Part shown: positions 14,071 to 23,161 of the stretch, in pieces
Layout: each line of letters opens with the position of its first letter
Position numbering within the stretch: position 1 is the stretch's first letter
NCBI GenBank assembly: GCA_017467205.1
Contig: JAFTSQ010000027.1
Coordinates: 1 to 64,000, forward strand
Direction of reading: 5' to 3'
Origin: Clostridia bacterium
GTDB lineage: Bacteria; Bacillota_A; Clostridia; Oscillospirales; CAG-272
DNA: 64,000 nucleotides
Position numbers and translations under genes: made by a program
Notes under the pieces: generated by a model
The model's database searches: none
What the model saw: only the letters and a program-made list of their open reading frames with translations
Told to the model about the DNA's origin: nothing

Positions 14071-14649
14071 ATGGTCGACCTGATAGGACTTCATAAGCAT
14101 TTTATACTCGAGCACCTCAAAGAAGGCGACGTTGCCGTTGATTTCACGATGGGCAACGGAAACGACACCCTCTTTCTCTCAAAAACCGTAGGAGAGTCTG
14201 GTAAGGTTTATGCCTTCGATATTCAAGAGGAGGCGCTCATAGCTACCAAAAAAACGCTCGAAGAGGGCGGAGCGCCCGATAATTTCGAGCTCATATGCGC
14301 CTCTCACCATAGGGTAAAGGAGTTCGTCAAGTGTCCTATCAAGGCTGGAATGTTCAACCTCGGCTATCTTCCAAGGAGCGGCAAAAAGGGTGTCACCACT
14401 ATGCGAGAAACCACTATGCCCGCAGTAGAGGCGGCAATAGAGCTCCTCTCACCCGACGGCGCGCTCATTATCGCCATATATCCGGGGCACCTTGAGGGCG
14501 AGCTTGAGGGTGATATGCTTCGCGAGTATTTTTCAACCCTCAGCCGATTCAAAATATGCGCCTCGGAGTTCCGCATACTCAACTCGCCGACCTCTCCGTA
14601 CTTTTTCCTCGTGGAGAAGAGTCCGCGCGCAAAAGCTCCCGAAATTTGA
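14071..14649 (+). CDS. mnmM: tRNA wobble-uridine methyltransferase MnmM (YtqB) homologue
   Basis: 192 residues. Class I SAM methyltransferase of the YtqB/rRNA-methylase-like family; B. subtilis MnmM methylates 5-aminomethyluridine at tRNA position 34. Motifs: VAVDFTMGNGNDTLFLSK (SAM loop), KVYAFDIQEEAL (acidic end of beta-2), and MFNLGYLPRSGKKGVTT, the family's FNLGYLP-G signature. AAAGGATAGATAA ahead of the ATG; 18 bases after rqcH. Both act on translation, so pairing is plausible but may be local. Confidence 0.88.
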   Translation: MVDLIGLHKHFILEHLKEGDVAVDFTMGNGNDTLFLSKTVGESGKVYAFDIQEEALIATKKTLEEGGAPDNFELICASHHRVKEFVKCPIKAGMFNLGYLPRSGKKGVTTMRETTMPAVEAAIELLSPDGALIIAIYPGHLEGELEGDMLREYFSTLSRFKICASEFRILNSPTSPYFFLVEKSPRAKAPEI

Positions 14650-14665
14650 GAGGTGAGTGAAAGCT

Positions 14666-15436
14666 ATGGGAAAATTTGACGGAATACTTATCGCAACCGA
14701 TTGGGACGGCACCGTCTACGTCGACGGTGAGGTGAGCCTTGAGAACCGCGAGGCAATAGAATATTTCAAGTCAGAGGGCGGATTTTTCACCATCTCAAGC
14801 GGCAGAAAGCCGAGCTTTTTATCCGAGATGGCGGCATTCGTTAAGCCGAATACCTATGCCACTTGTATGAACGGATGTCTGCTCGCCGATATCGACAGCG
14901 GCGCGGTGGTGCGCGAGCGATGCGCAGACGAGGGCGTGTTTTCTGCGGTGTGCTCCGTGCTCGACTGCGGCGCAGATATAAAGCAGGTCAACGTATTCAC
15001 GCGCGAGGTGGATAATATCCTTCACTACACTCCGGAGGAGTTCAAAAAAGCCGTTTGCGAGCTCAAAAGCCTTCATATATATAAAATATCCCTTTCGGCA
15101 AACGGTAGCGAGTCGGGCGAGATGATGGCGGCATACGCAAGAGAGCATCTTACGGGGGACTACACTATGGTAAGAAGCTCGGTTTGCTACGGCGAGATAC
15201 TGAAGCGCGAATGCCTTAAGGGCGAGGCGGTGAGGGCGCTCAAGGAAATGACGGGCGCAAGGCTGCTCGTTGGAGTCGGAAACTTTGAAAATGACGCCTC
15301 GCTCTTATCAGCGGCTGATATCGGATACGCTGTCGGTGACGCGATAGAGAGCCTTAAGAAAATAGCCGACAGGGTAACCGTGCCGGCTCGTGAGTCCGCA
15401 ATAAAGAAAATCATTGAGGACTTGGAGAACTCTTGA
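14666..15436 (+). CDS. HAD-superfamily phosphatase (Cof/YidA-like)
   Basis: 257 residues from ATG 14666 (a GTG at 14657 is too close to the GAGGTGA site). DWDGTVYVDG is HAD motif I (Asp nucleophile about 12), TISSGRKPSF motif II, and GVGNFENDASLLSAADIGYA motif IV with the GD/NENDxxMLxxA pattern. The middle insertion is a C2-type cap. Members dephosphorylate small sugar phosphates or flavin-type metabolites; the substrate cannot be inferred. Cytosolic. It lies 16 bases after mnmM, so probably in one operon. Confidence 0.85.
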   Translation: MGKFDGILIATDWDGTVYVDGEVSLENREAIEYFKSEGGFFTISSGRKPSFLSEMAAFVKPNTYATCMNGCLLADIDSGAVVRERCADEGVFSAVCSVLDCGADIKQVNVFTREVDNILHYTPEEFKKAVCELKSLHIYKISLSANGSESGEMMAAYAREHLTGDYTMVRSSVCYGEILKRECLKGEAVRALKEMTGARLLVGVGNFENDASLLSAADIGYAVGDAIESLKKIADRVTVPARESAIKKIIEDLENS

Positions 15437-15478
15437 ACGTTTTTTCACAATGTAAAATGAAAGGTGAATGGCAAAGCT

Positions 15479-17464
15479 ATGTTTGAGATGTCAAAATGGA
15501 TTTGGCCGACGGAAGAATCGGTAAGGAATGAGAGAGCTGATTTCTTCTTTGAAGCGGATTATCACGCCGAAGAGGGCACGGCGGTATTAAATATTGGCTG
15601 TGAAACGAAATATTGGCTCTTCGTTAACGGCACGCTCGTCGTCTTTGACGGCGGACTTTTCCGCGAAAGCATACGCGGATGCGGCTATTTCGATAGCGTC
15701 GACATCACGAAGTATCTTAAGCGTGGGCGCAACGAAGTGGCAATTCACGTTTGGTATTACGGCAACGGCGGCAGAAATAACAGCTTTTGCGAGCGAGCAG
15801 GACTTATAGTTGAATGCCAAGCACTGAATATTTTCAGTAGTGAAAACACCCTATGCTACGTGGATGACGCATATTATCTGCCGCAAAGCGAAAAGCCGAG
15901 TTACCTTTACGGCGGCGACCACACGGCTTATAATTCGCTTGTGCGTACATACTCTCTTTGCCCCAAAATTGACGGCGCGCATCCTGCTAAGGTTTTAGGC
16001 GAATACGGCGACAAGCCGTGGGGTCTCTTGCTTGAGCGGCCTATTCCTCTTTTGCTTTTCACAGACAGGATTCCCTGCAGTGCCACACAGAAGGGCGATA
16101 AGTACATAGTTGATTTGCCTTATGCAATGCATCTTTCGCCCTATATCAGGTTGAGGGCTGTGGGCGGCGAGATAATAGATATCAGAACTGACCGATATGA
16201 CGTCAACGGCGGTCCGGGCGATAAAGGCCGCTATCACGGTCACCGTGCCGAATATGTTTGCCGCAACGGTGAGCAGAGCTTTGAGATGTTGGACTGGATT
16301 TTCGGCGAGCATATCATATTTACAATTCCGAATACCGTCGAGGTTATAGAGCTTGGCTACCGTGAGAGCGGTTATGACGCTCAAGTCACAACAACCTTCT
16401 CTTGCAACGATGAGGACGTTAATAAGCTGTTTTCAAAATGCGTACGAACGCTTAAGGTTTGTATGCGAGAGAACTATATGGACTGTCCCGACAGGGAAAG
16501 AGGACAGTGGATTGGCGACGTGTCGGTGCAATCACCTCAGGTCGTGTATTTGCTCGATGATGGAGGCTTGAAGCTTCTCCGCAAGGCTATTTGTGATTTC
16601 ATAAATCTGCGCCGGGGCGACGTTTTGGTTGGAAACGTACCTGGCGACCATTCCTCCGAGCTGCCTTCTCAAAGCCTGAACGCTATCAGCGAGTGGGGTA
16701 TGATAGCCTCTTATTATAAGGCTACCGGCGATAAGAGTATTTTATCTATGGCTTTCGAGCCCGCCGTCAAATATCTTATGCTATGGGAAACCGATGAGGA
16801 TGGGGTGATTTTGACTCGCCGCGGTGGTTGGGAATGGTATGACCATCTCTTAAATGTAGATAGAATAGTGCTCGGTATTTGTTGGTACTATTCTGCTTTA
16901 CGCTTTGCTAAATTTATGGCAAGCGAGCTGAATGACGAGTCATATAATGATTTTCTTGCCGAAAGAATGAAGGCGATTGAAGATAACTTCAATGCAAGAT
17001 ATTGGAATACTAAAGGCTTTTATGCAAGCGGAGATTTTGTGGATGACCGTGCGAACGCTATGGCTGTGCTTTCCGGTCTTTGCGAAAAGGAAAAATATCC
17101 GCAACTACGCTTCCCGCTGCTCTCCGTATTTAACAGCACGCCGTATATGGAAAATTACGTGCTGATTGCTCTGTGCGAGATGGGCTATAAGGCAGATGCT
17201 TTTAGGAGAATGATGTGCCGCTATCAACCATTGATTAAAAACGAGAACACTACGCTTTGGGAGGATTTCTTCCACCTTGGCACTCGCAATCACGCGTGGA
17301 CGGGCGGTCCTGCTACCGTGCTTTTGCGGTATTTTGCCGGCATACAGTCAGATTTGACGGTAGAAGCACAAAACGATATTTTCCCGTTGACTAGTATCCG
17401 CTCAAGCTTTGTCAACAGAGCGGGAGATGTCATCGATATAGAAATAAGTGCTCCTTCTAATTGA
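15479..17464 (+). CDS. Alpha-L-rhamnosidase-like glycoside hydrolase (GH78)
   Basis: 661 residues from ATG 15479 (AAAGGTGA 11 bases upstream; the alternative GTG at 15464 sits inside that site). The N-terminal part is a beta-sandwich (KYWLFVNGTLVVFDGG, SVDITKYLKRGRNEVAIHVW). The (alpha/alpha)6 domain has DCPDRERGQWIGD (from about residue 335), the conserved acidic motif of GH78, plus TRRGGWEWYDHL and WTGGPATVLLRYF. The family releases terminal L-rhamnose from plant or bacterial glycans. At 661 residues it is shorter than many GH78 enzymes and has no signal peptide, so it likely works on imported oligosaccharides. The operon position behind RqcH and a HAD enzyme is unexplained. No promoter was found in the 42-base gap. 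Confidence 0.85.
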   Translation: MFEMSKWIWPTEESVRNERADFFFEADYHAEEGTAVLNIGCETKYWLFVNGTLVVFDGGLFRESIRGCGYFDSVDITKYLKRGRNEVAIHVWYYGNGGRNNSFCERAGLIVECQALNIFSSENTLCYVDDAYYLPQSEKPSYLYGGDHTAYNSLVRTYSLCPKIDGAHPAKVLGEYGDKPWGLLLERPIPLLLFTDRIPCSATQKGDKYIVDLPYAMHLSPYIRLRAVGGEIIDIRTDRYDVNGGPGDKGRYHGHRAEYVCRNGEQSFEMLDWIFGEHIIFTIPNTVEVIELGYRESGYDAQVTTTFSCNDEDVNKLFSKCVRTLKVCMRENYMDCPDRERGQWIGDVSVQSPQVVYLLDDGGLKLLRKAICDFINLRRGDVLVGNVPGDHSSELPSQSLNAISEWGMIASYYKATGDKSILSMAFEPAVKYLMLWETDEDGVILTRRGGWEWYDHLLNVDRIVLGICWYYSALRFAKFMASELNDESYNDFLAERMKAIEDNFNARYWNTKGFYASGDFVDDRANAMAVLSGLCEKEKYPQLRFPLLSVFNSTPYMENYVLIALCEMGYKADAFRRMMCRYQPLIKNENTTLWEDFFHLGTRNHAWTGGPATVLLRYFAGIQSDLTVEAQNDIFPLTSIRSSFVNRAGDVIDIEISAPSN

Positions 17465-17493
17465 GAAAAATACTGGAGCTTTAGAGGTAGTGT

Positions 17494-18258
17494 ATGAAAA
17501 GAATTTTTGCTGTTTGTTTGATTTTAATGCTTACGCTTTTGCAGGTTGGATGTGTTGGAGAGTCTGCGGTCCTTGACGAGTCCCGCACCTTTGATGTAAG
17601 CGGAGAGATAAATTCGCTTAAAATATCGGTTAACGCCGCCGACTTCGTTATACGCGAGGCAGAGGAGTTTTCTGTCGAGAGCAATCTCAAATTTCTCTCG
17701 GTTGTAGAGGGTGACGGTACACTTTATATCATTGACGAAGCGCGCAATAACGCAAATTACATAAGCCCCGTCTTGACGGTTAATATACCGGCAGGTATCG
17801 AGTTCGATGACGTGAGCATTACCACCGGCGCTGCAAAGCTTACGGTCGATAAGCTTACTGCAAAAAACGTTAGGCTGAATCTCGGGGCAGGCGAGGTCAA
17901 AATAGAAGCTCTAAATGCCAAGGAGAGCGCCGATATTCAGGGCGGCGCGGGAAAGATATCTATTCTCGACGGAGCTCTTAATAATCTTAATCTTAAGATG
18001 GGCGTCGGAGCTCTCAATCTTACCTCATCTCTTCTCGGCGAGGCAGACCTCACCTTTGGAATTGGCGAGTCAAATCTCACCCTTGTCGGCAACAAGGAGG
18101 ATTATCGCGTTGAGCTTGAGAAGGGAATCGGCAGTATCACCGTTGACGGTGAGCAGGTAACCGATTTCGGCAGCTCGGGCGACGGCGAGAATCACGTTAC
18201 CCTAAAGGGCGGTATAGGCGCACTTAACCTAACCTTCCAAGAACCGACGGTAGAGTAA
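17494..18258 (+). CDS. Lipoprotein with DUF4097-like beta-helix domain
   Basis: 254 residues. Signal peptide with lipobox LLQVGC (Cys20), so lipid-anchored outside the membrane. The mature part has repeated short beta turns with Gly pairs (LTVDKLTAKNVRLNLGAGEV, LNLKMGVGALNL, LTFGIGESNL, VTLKGGIGALNLTF), the pattern of DUF4097/putative adhesin beta-solenoids that often sit near sensors of cell-envelope stress. No such regulator is adjacent. Last gene of the rqcH operon, 29 bases after the GH78 gene, ending at the terminator at 18269. Confidence 0.75.
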   Translation: MKRIFAVCLILMLTLLQVGCVGESAVLDESRTFDVSGEINSLKISVNAADFVIREAEEFSVESNLKFLSVVEGDGTLYIIDEARNNANYISPVLTVNIPAGIEFDDVSITTGAAKLTVDKLTAKNVRLNLGAGEVKIEALNAKESADIQGGAGKISILDGALNNLNLKMGVGALNLTSSLLGEADLTFGIGESNLTLVGNKEDYRVELEKGIGSITVDGEQVTDFGSSGDGENHVTLKGGIGALNLTFQEPTVE

Positions 18259-18268
18259 TATATAAAGC

Positions 18269-18306
18269 AAGAGCGGAGCTTTCACGCGTGTGAAAGCTCC
18301 GCTCTT
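18269..18306. terminator. Bidirectional terminator between converging operons
   Basis: Perfect 17-bp stem (18269-18285 with 18290-18306) with loop GCGT; T-rich flank on the plus side. It separates the rqcH operon from the opp operon. Confidence 0.88.
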
Positions 18307-18309
18307 TTC

Positions 18310-18558
18310 CTATCCGAAAAGGAAAAGTAAAAGCCAGCCGATAAGGAATACCAGACCGAGCACGGTGATAGTCACCATCATCGGACCGAACATCATCTTA
18401 ACCGCTTCAAGATAGGTAATACCGCGGCTCTTGAGCTCGCGACCTGTCAGCTTTTTTCTCGGCGAGTAAGATCCCCCGCCGCCAAATGCCGACATATCGG
18501 CAATTCGCCGTCCGTCGTCGATATATTTTACCTTTTCCTTTTTCTTCTTTTTGCTCAT
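18310..18558 (-). CDS. Small membrane protein ending the opp operon
   Basis: 82 residues. Basic N-terminus (MSKKKKKEKVKYIDDGRRIA), a Gly-rich linker, then one or two membrane segments (MMFGPMMVTITVLGLVF and LIGWLLLFLF) at the C-terminus. Starts within the stop of the OppF gene (ATGA, four-base overlap), so translation is coupled and it very likely belongs to the transporter unit, perhaps as an accessory or stability factor. GGAG precedes the ATG. I know no functional study of this family. Confidence 0.65.
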   Translation of the reverse strand: MSKKKKKEKVKYIDDGRRIADMSAFGGGGSYSPRKKLTGRELKSRGITYLEAVKMMFGPMMVTITVLGLVFLIGWLLLFLFG

Positions 18559-19682
18559 TGTTCATTCTCCAGCATATGACACGCGGCAAAGTGACCGCTC
18601 TCGTACTCGCGGTAGGCGGGCGGTATATGCTTGCATATCTCGGTTGCGTGAGGGCATCTTGTGTGGAATCTGCAGCCCTTGGGCAGATTTGCAGGGGATG
18701 GAATATCTCCCGCAAGCGGAATGCGCTCCATCTTCTCGTCGGGGTTGGGGTTCGGGATAGCCGAGAAGAGCGCCTTGGTGTAGGGGTGAAGGGGATTGTC
18801 GAATATCTCGCGCTTGTTTCCGAACTCAACCATTGCACCGAGGTACATAACGCCTATCTTATCCGAAATGAACTTGACTACCGAAAGGTCGTGCGATATG
18901 AAGAGGTAGGCGAGGTTCATCGACTGCTGAAGGCTCTTTAAGAGATTGATTATCTGCGCCTGAATAGAAACGTCAAGCGCCGATACCGGCTCGTCGCAAA
19001 CGACGAGCTTCGGATTGACCGAAAGAGCTCTTGCAATGCAAATACGCTGCCGCTGACCGCCGGAGAACTCGTGGGGATATCTCTCGTAATAATAATCGCG
19101 AAGACCGCACTTGTCCATCAGCTCAAGAACGTAGCTCTTGATTTCCGACTTCGGCACAATCTTATGAACGGCAACCGGCTCGGAGAGAATGTCGCCTATC
19201 GTGCTTCTCGGGGGAAGGGAGGAGTATGGGTCTTGGAAGATTATCTGCATATCCGTGCGGATCTTCTGCATCTCGGAGGTCTTATAGTCTGTTATATCCT
19301 TGCCGTCAAAGATTATTCTTCCGCCTGTCGGCTGGTGAAGCTTGAGTATAGCTCTGCCGAGAGTCGTCTTTCCGCAGCCGGACTCACCAACGATACCGAG
19401 CGTTTCTCCGGGGCGAAGGGTAAAGGATATGTCATCAACCGCGATAAGCTCCTGAAGAACCTTTCCTGTGACCGACTTCTTTATCGGGAACGCCTTGCGA
19501 AGATGCCTTACCTCAAGCAGTGCCTCGGGGTCGTAGGGCTTTTTGAAATCAGCCTCACGCTCTGCCTCGCGCGCCGCCTGATACTCGTGGATTATTCTCT
19601 CGTCGTCGTACCCCGTGCCGCCGTCCTCGGTGGCAACCGTGAGCTCTTCGTCGATTTTATTGAGTTTTTCTTCAGTTGCCAT
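18555..19682 (-). CDS. oppF: Oligopeptide ABC transporter ATP-binding protein (OppF-type)
   Basis: 375 residues from ATG 19682 (GAGGAG upstream; the longer frame lacks one and overlaps oppD more). ATPase of a type I peptide importer on the inner face of the membrane. Walker [18 protein letters not shown]-loop IFQDPYSSL, signature FSGGQRQRICIARAL, Walker B LVVCDEPVSALDVS, switch ISHDLSVV. C-terminal oligo_HPY region with Cys-x-x-(H)-x-x-C features (GCRFHTRCPHATEICK), which in relatives holds an Fe-S cluster. N-terminal extension of about 55 acidic residues. Starts 11 bases inside the end of oppD. Confidence 0.93.
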   Translation of the reverse strand: MATEEKLNKIDEELTVATEDGGTGYDDERIIHEYQAAREAEREADFKKPYDPEALLEVRHLRKAFPIKKSVTGKVLQELIAVDDISFTLRPGETLGIVGESGCGKTTLGRAILKLHQPTGGRIIFDGKDITDYKTSEMQKIRTDMQIIFQDPYSSLPPRSTIGDILSEPVAVHKIVPKSEIKSYVLELMDKCGLRDYYYERYPHEFSGGQRQRICIARALSVNPKLVVCDEPVSALDVSIQAQIINLLKSLQQSMNLAYLFISHDLSVVKFISDKIGVMYLGAMVEFGNKREIFDNPLHPYTKALFSAIPNPNPDEKMERIPLAGDIPSPANLPKGCRFHTRCPHATEICKHIPPAYREYESGHFAACHMLENEQ

Positions 19683-21051
19683 CGTGCTTCTCCTCTTCGT
19701 ATAAGTGGCAGGCAACGAAGTGAGTGGGGCTCACCTGTACCATACCGGGATAATCACCGCTGCACTTTTCGGTGCACCTTGAGCATCTTTCCTTGAAGTA
19801 GCAGCAGCTCGGCATATTAACGGGGTTAGGAACGTTACCGGGAATACTAAAGAGCGTATCAGCGTCGGAATTCATAGTAGGCTTCGACTGCTGAAGACCT
19901 ATTGTGTAGGGGTGAAGGGGATTGTGGAAAATCTCGCGCACCGTTCCTTGCTCGATAACTCTGCCGGCATACATAACCACGACGTAGTCTGCCATCTCGG
20001 CGATAACTCCGAGGTCGTGGGTTATCAGCATAATAGAGCCGTCGATACGGTCCTTGAGCTCGCGCAGAAGGTCGAGTATCTGCGCCTGAATGGTAACGTC
20101 AAGCGCGGTGGTAGGCTCGTCTGCAATTATAAGGCGAGGGTCGCAGGCAAGAGCCATTGCAATCATAACTCTTTGTCGCATACCGCCCGAAAGCTCGTGA
20201 GGGAACGCCTTGTAAACTCTGTCGGGAGCGGCAATTCCTACGAGGTTAAGCATCTCCATCGAGCGCGCCTTCGCAGATTCCTTCGTTGCGCCGGGTGTGT
20301 GAATGAAGGTAACCTCGTCAAGCTGCTCGCCGATGGTAAAGATGGGGTTAAGCGAGGTCATCGGCTCTTGGAATATCATAGCAATCTGCTTTCCGCGGAT
20401 GCGATATATCTCGCTCATAGGCATCTTTGCGATGTCGTAAATCTTCTCCTCGGTCTCAAACATCGGCGCGCCCTTTTCGTCAACGCGCTGCTTGGGAACG
20501 AGCACAGCCTTGCCGTCCTTCATTATGGGGCGGCCCTTTTTGTCGGTCGCCTCTGTAAGAGCGGGCTTTCCGTTCTCGTCAAGCTCGTATATGGGTATGA
20601 GATTTCCCGACGAATCCCTCTTGTAGTCGTACGCCTTGAATCTTATGCTGCCGGAGTATATCTGTCCCTGCGGGCCCTGAAGCAGACGCATAACCGACAT
20701 ACTCGTAACCGACTTTCCGCATCCGGATTCTCCGACGATACCGACCGTCGCATTCTTGGGAATAGCGAAGGAAACGCCGTTTACTGCCTTAACTACACCC
20801 TGATCTGTGAAGAAGTAGGTATGCAGGTCGTCGATTTCAAGAATATTGGTAGGATCCTTCATCTCTGTGAGGAATTCCTCCTCGTCAGCGCGGCGATTCT
20901 TGTAAGCCTCAAGCTCGCGCATAATCTTGGAGTTTTCCTTTGCAATTGCCTTTATTTCCTTACCCGTAAGGTAAGAGGCGGATTTTTTAGTGCCCTTCTC
21001 CTCGGAGCCTTTCACGCCGAGAAGATTCTTAATTTTTTCAAGCTTGCTCAT
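19672..21051 (-). CDS. oppD: Oligopeptide ABC transporter ATP-binding protein (OppD-type) with extra insert
   Basis: 459 residues, longer than the usual 330-350. Two differences: an N-terminal extension of about 68 charged residues ([20 protein letters not shown]...) and an insert of about 60 residues (about 143-203, with [20 protein letters not shown]) between Walker A ([12 protein letters not shown]) and the Q-loop ([12 protein letters not shown]). Signature [16 protein letters not shown], Walker [15 protein letters not shown], switch [11 protein letters not shown]. The C-terminal region has a Cys cluster ([16 protein letters not shown]) like Fe-S-bearing relatives. The frame is intact, so the insert is translated. 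Forms a heterodimer with the OppF-type subunit. GAGGAGAT precedes the ATG. Confidence 0.92.
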   Translation of the reverse strand: MSKLEKIKNLLGVKGSEEKGTKKSASYLTGKEIKAIAKENSKIMRELEAYKNRRADEEEFLTEMKDPTNILEIDDLHTYFFTDQGVVKAVNGVSFAIPKNATVGIVGESGCGKSVTSMSVMRLLQGPQGQIYSGSIRFKAYDYKRDSSGNLIPIYELDENGKPALTEATDKKGRPIMKDGKAVLVPKQRVDEKGAPMFETEEKIYDIAKMPMSEIYRIRGKQIAMIFQEPMTSLNPIFTIGEQLDEVTFIHTPGATKESAKARSMEMLNLVGIAAPDRVYKAFPHELSGGMRQRVMIAMALACDPRLIIADEPTTALDVTIQAQILDLLRELKDRIDGSIMLITHDLGVIAEMADYVVVMYAGRVIEQGTVREIFHNPLHPYTIGLQQSKPTMNSDADTLFSIPGNVPNPVNMPSCCYFKERCSRCTEKCSGDYPGMVQVSPTHFVACHLYEEEKHDGN

Positions 21052-21053
21052 AA

Positions 21054-22145
21054 TTATCTCCTCATCTTGGGGTCGAGGGCGTCACGCAGACCGTCGCCTA
21101 CGAAGTTGAAGCCCAAAACTGCGATAACTATACAAACACCCGCAGGAACCCAAACGAGAAGGTGGTTCTGAAGAATGTCCATATTAGTGGAAATAATGTT
21201 TATCATAGTACCCCAAGCCGCGTGCGGTGCGGGAACGCCGAGGTTAAGGTAGGAGAGGGTCGCCTCGTAGAGTATCATACTACCAAGGCTAAGGCTCATC
21301 TGAACTATAAGCTGCGGCATTACGTTGGGAATGAGGTGCTTGAATATCTTTCTTGAGGTGGAGTATCCCATAGCCTCTGCCGCTACCATATACTCCTGCT
21401 CACGAAGCGAGAGTATCTGACCTCGCACAAGTCTTGCAGTACCCGTCCAGGAGAAGAGGGTAAGGTAGAGCATAAGCCAGTAAATCTTATATTTACCCTC
21501 GACCTTTGCCGCGTCAAGCAGGGTCGATATGATAAGAAGAATCGGAACTCCCGGCAAGCACATAAGAACGTCGCATATTCTCATAATGACGGTGTCAACG
21601 ATACCGCCGAAATAGCCCGCAATACCGCCGAGTATAACACCGAGGATGGTGATAACGAATACTGCAAGGAAGCTTACGATAAGCGATATTCTTCCGCCGT
21701 ACATAAGCCTTACGAGCACGTCGTATCCCTCGTTATCCGTGCCGAGCGGGTGGGTTGCCGAGGGGGCGGCGAGGGTGTTGTAGAGAAGATTCGTCTGTAT
21801 GGTTTGCTTTATCTCATAGCTCTCGCCGTTCTCGTCGGTCACGGTAACCACCGTCGTCGTGTAGTTTATCTTTCCGGAGTCGTCCGGCTGTATCTCTCCC
21901 CACTGCCTGTAAACCACAGGACCGAGGAAGCTGAAAAGAAAGAGGCTGACGACCATCACAAGACCGACTATACTGAGCTTTGAGCGGAAGAATCGGCGAA
22001 GCACCATCTGCGTCGGGGACATAAGCTTGATATTTTTATCAAGGGGTGTGTCCTCGTCGGCGGTGGTAATATCTTCGACTTGGGACTTTGAGGCAGAGCT
22101 TTCGTCAAGCTCTTCGGTATTAAGTGTATTGTTAAGCTCTTCCAT
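21054..22145 (-). CDS. oppC: Oligopeptide ABC transporter permease (OppC-type)
   Basis: 363 residues. N-terminal cytosolic acidic tail (about 40 residues), first membrane segment SIVGLVMVVSLFLFSFLGPV, an extracellular loop enlarged by a beta-rich segment (TTTVVTVTDENGESYEIKQT), then the permease core with HPLGTDNEGYDVL and the EAA-type loop EYMVAAEAMGYSTSRKIFKHLIPNV contacting the ATPases. Six membrane segments overall. AAGGAGGCAGGT precedes ATG 22145. Lies 10 bases after oppB. Confidence 0.93.
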   Translation of the reverse strand: MEELNNTLNTEELDESSASKSQVEDITTADEDTPLDKNIKLMSPTQMVLRRFFRSKLSIVGLVMVVSLFLFSFLGPVVYRQWGEIQPDDSGKINYTTTVVTVTDENGESYEIKQTIQTNLLYNTLAAPSATHPLGTDNEGYDVLVRLMYGGRISLIVSFLAVFVITILGVILGGIAGYFGGIVDTVIMRICDVLMCLPGVPILLIISTLLDAAKVEGKYKIYWLMLYLTLFSWTGTARLVRGQILSLREQEYMVAAEAMGYSTSRKIFKHLIPNVMPQLIVQMSLSLGSMILYEATLSYLNLGVPAPHAAWGTMINIISTNMDILQNHLLVWVPAGVCIVIAVLGFNFVGDGLRDALDPKMRR

Positions 22146-22155
22146 ACCTGCCTCC

Positions 22156-23148
22156 TTAATCCAATTTTACTCTCGGGTCGACCAGAACGTACATCAGGTC
22201 GGAGAGAAGAACTCCTATAACGCTGAGGAGTGCCAAGAACATATTGTATCCCATTATGAAGGGAATGTCACCCTTCTGCATTGCCTCGAGTGCAACGTTA
22301 CCGATACCGGGAAGGTCAAAGACCTGCTCTGTGATGATAGCACCCGAGAAGAGCGAGGGCAAAAGACCCGCAAGCGTAGTAACGATGGGAATGAGGGTGT
22401 TGCGGAAGGCGTGCTTATAGATAACCTTCCTCTCGGAAAGGCCTTTGGCTCTCGCCGTTCGGATGTAGTCGGAATTCAAGACCTCGAGCATATTGGTTCT
22501 CGTCATTCTCATACGCGCACCGATACTCAAAATAACGACGGTGAGGATGGGAATGAAGAGGTGCCAGAGCATATCGGGGAGCATAGCAATTCCGACCTGC
22601 GAGCCGCCCGAGTCTACAAGACCTGAGGACGGGAACCAGCCGAGCTTATTGGCGAAGAGGTCCTTCAAGACCTGACCGAAGAAGAATGAGGGCAGGGAAA
22701 TGCCTATCATAACGATGATGGTAACCACGTAGTCGCGTATGGAATACTGATGCGTTGCCGCAGTTATTCCGAGGGGTATTGCAATCATAAACTCGAAGAT
22801 AGTCGCTATGAGCGCAACCGCAAAGGAAACGCCCATATGACTTGCTATCTTGTCTGCAACCGGAACGGCGTAAACGAAGCTTGTGCCGAGGTCAAATCGG
22901 CAAAGGCTTCCGAGCCAGTTGAAATAACCCTTAAGAATACCCATAAACGTTCTGTCAGTAAGACCGTACATCTCATACATGGCCTTCTGCGTGTCCTCGC
23001 TGACAGTTGCGCCACCTTGGTTTATCGCGTTAATCTTATCCTGAATGAAATCAACAGGCATAAGCCTTATCAGGCAATAGATTATGAGCGACACACCAAT
23101 CAGTATGATAATTGACTGTCCGAGTCGTTTAAGTATGTATTTAAGCAT
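22156..23148 (-). CDS. oppB: Oligopeptide ABC transporter permease (OppB-type)
   Basis: 330 residues. Standard peptide permease start MLKYILKRLGQSIIILIGVS, LMPVDFIQDK near the first loop, EAA loop SDYIRTARAKGLSERKVIYK, and C-terminal SVIGVLLSDLMYVLVDPR-type end typical of OppB/DppB. Six membrane segments. GGAG eight bases before ATG 23148; 13 bases after the binding protein gene. Confidence 0.94.
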   Translation of the reverse strand: MLKYILKRLGQSIIILIGVSLIIYCLIRLMPVDFIQDKINAINQGGATVSEDTQKAMYEMYGLTDRTFMGILKGYFNWLGSLCRFDLGTSFVYAVPVADKIASHMGVSFAVALIATIFEFMIAIPLGITAATHQYSIRDYVVTIIVMIGISLPSFFFGQVLKDLFANKLGWFPSSGLVDSGGSQVGIAMLPDMLWHLFIPILTVVILSIGARMRMTRTNMLEVLNSDYIRTARAKGLSERKVIYKHAFRNTLIPIVTTLAGLLPSLFSGAIITEQVFDLPGIGNVALEAMQKGDIPFIMGYNMFLALLSVIGVLLSDLMYVLVDPRVKLD

Positions 23149-23161
23149 TTTTTACTCCGTA

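Noticed and set aside
20427..20633. Frameshift or sequencing error as the cause of the OppD insert
   Set aside because: The reading frame is continuous through the insert and both flanks match the family in the same frame.
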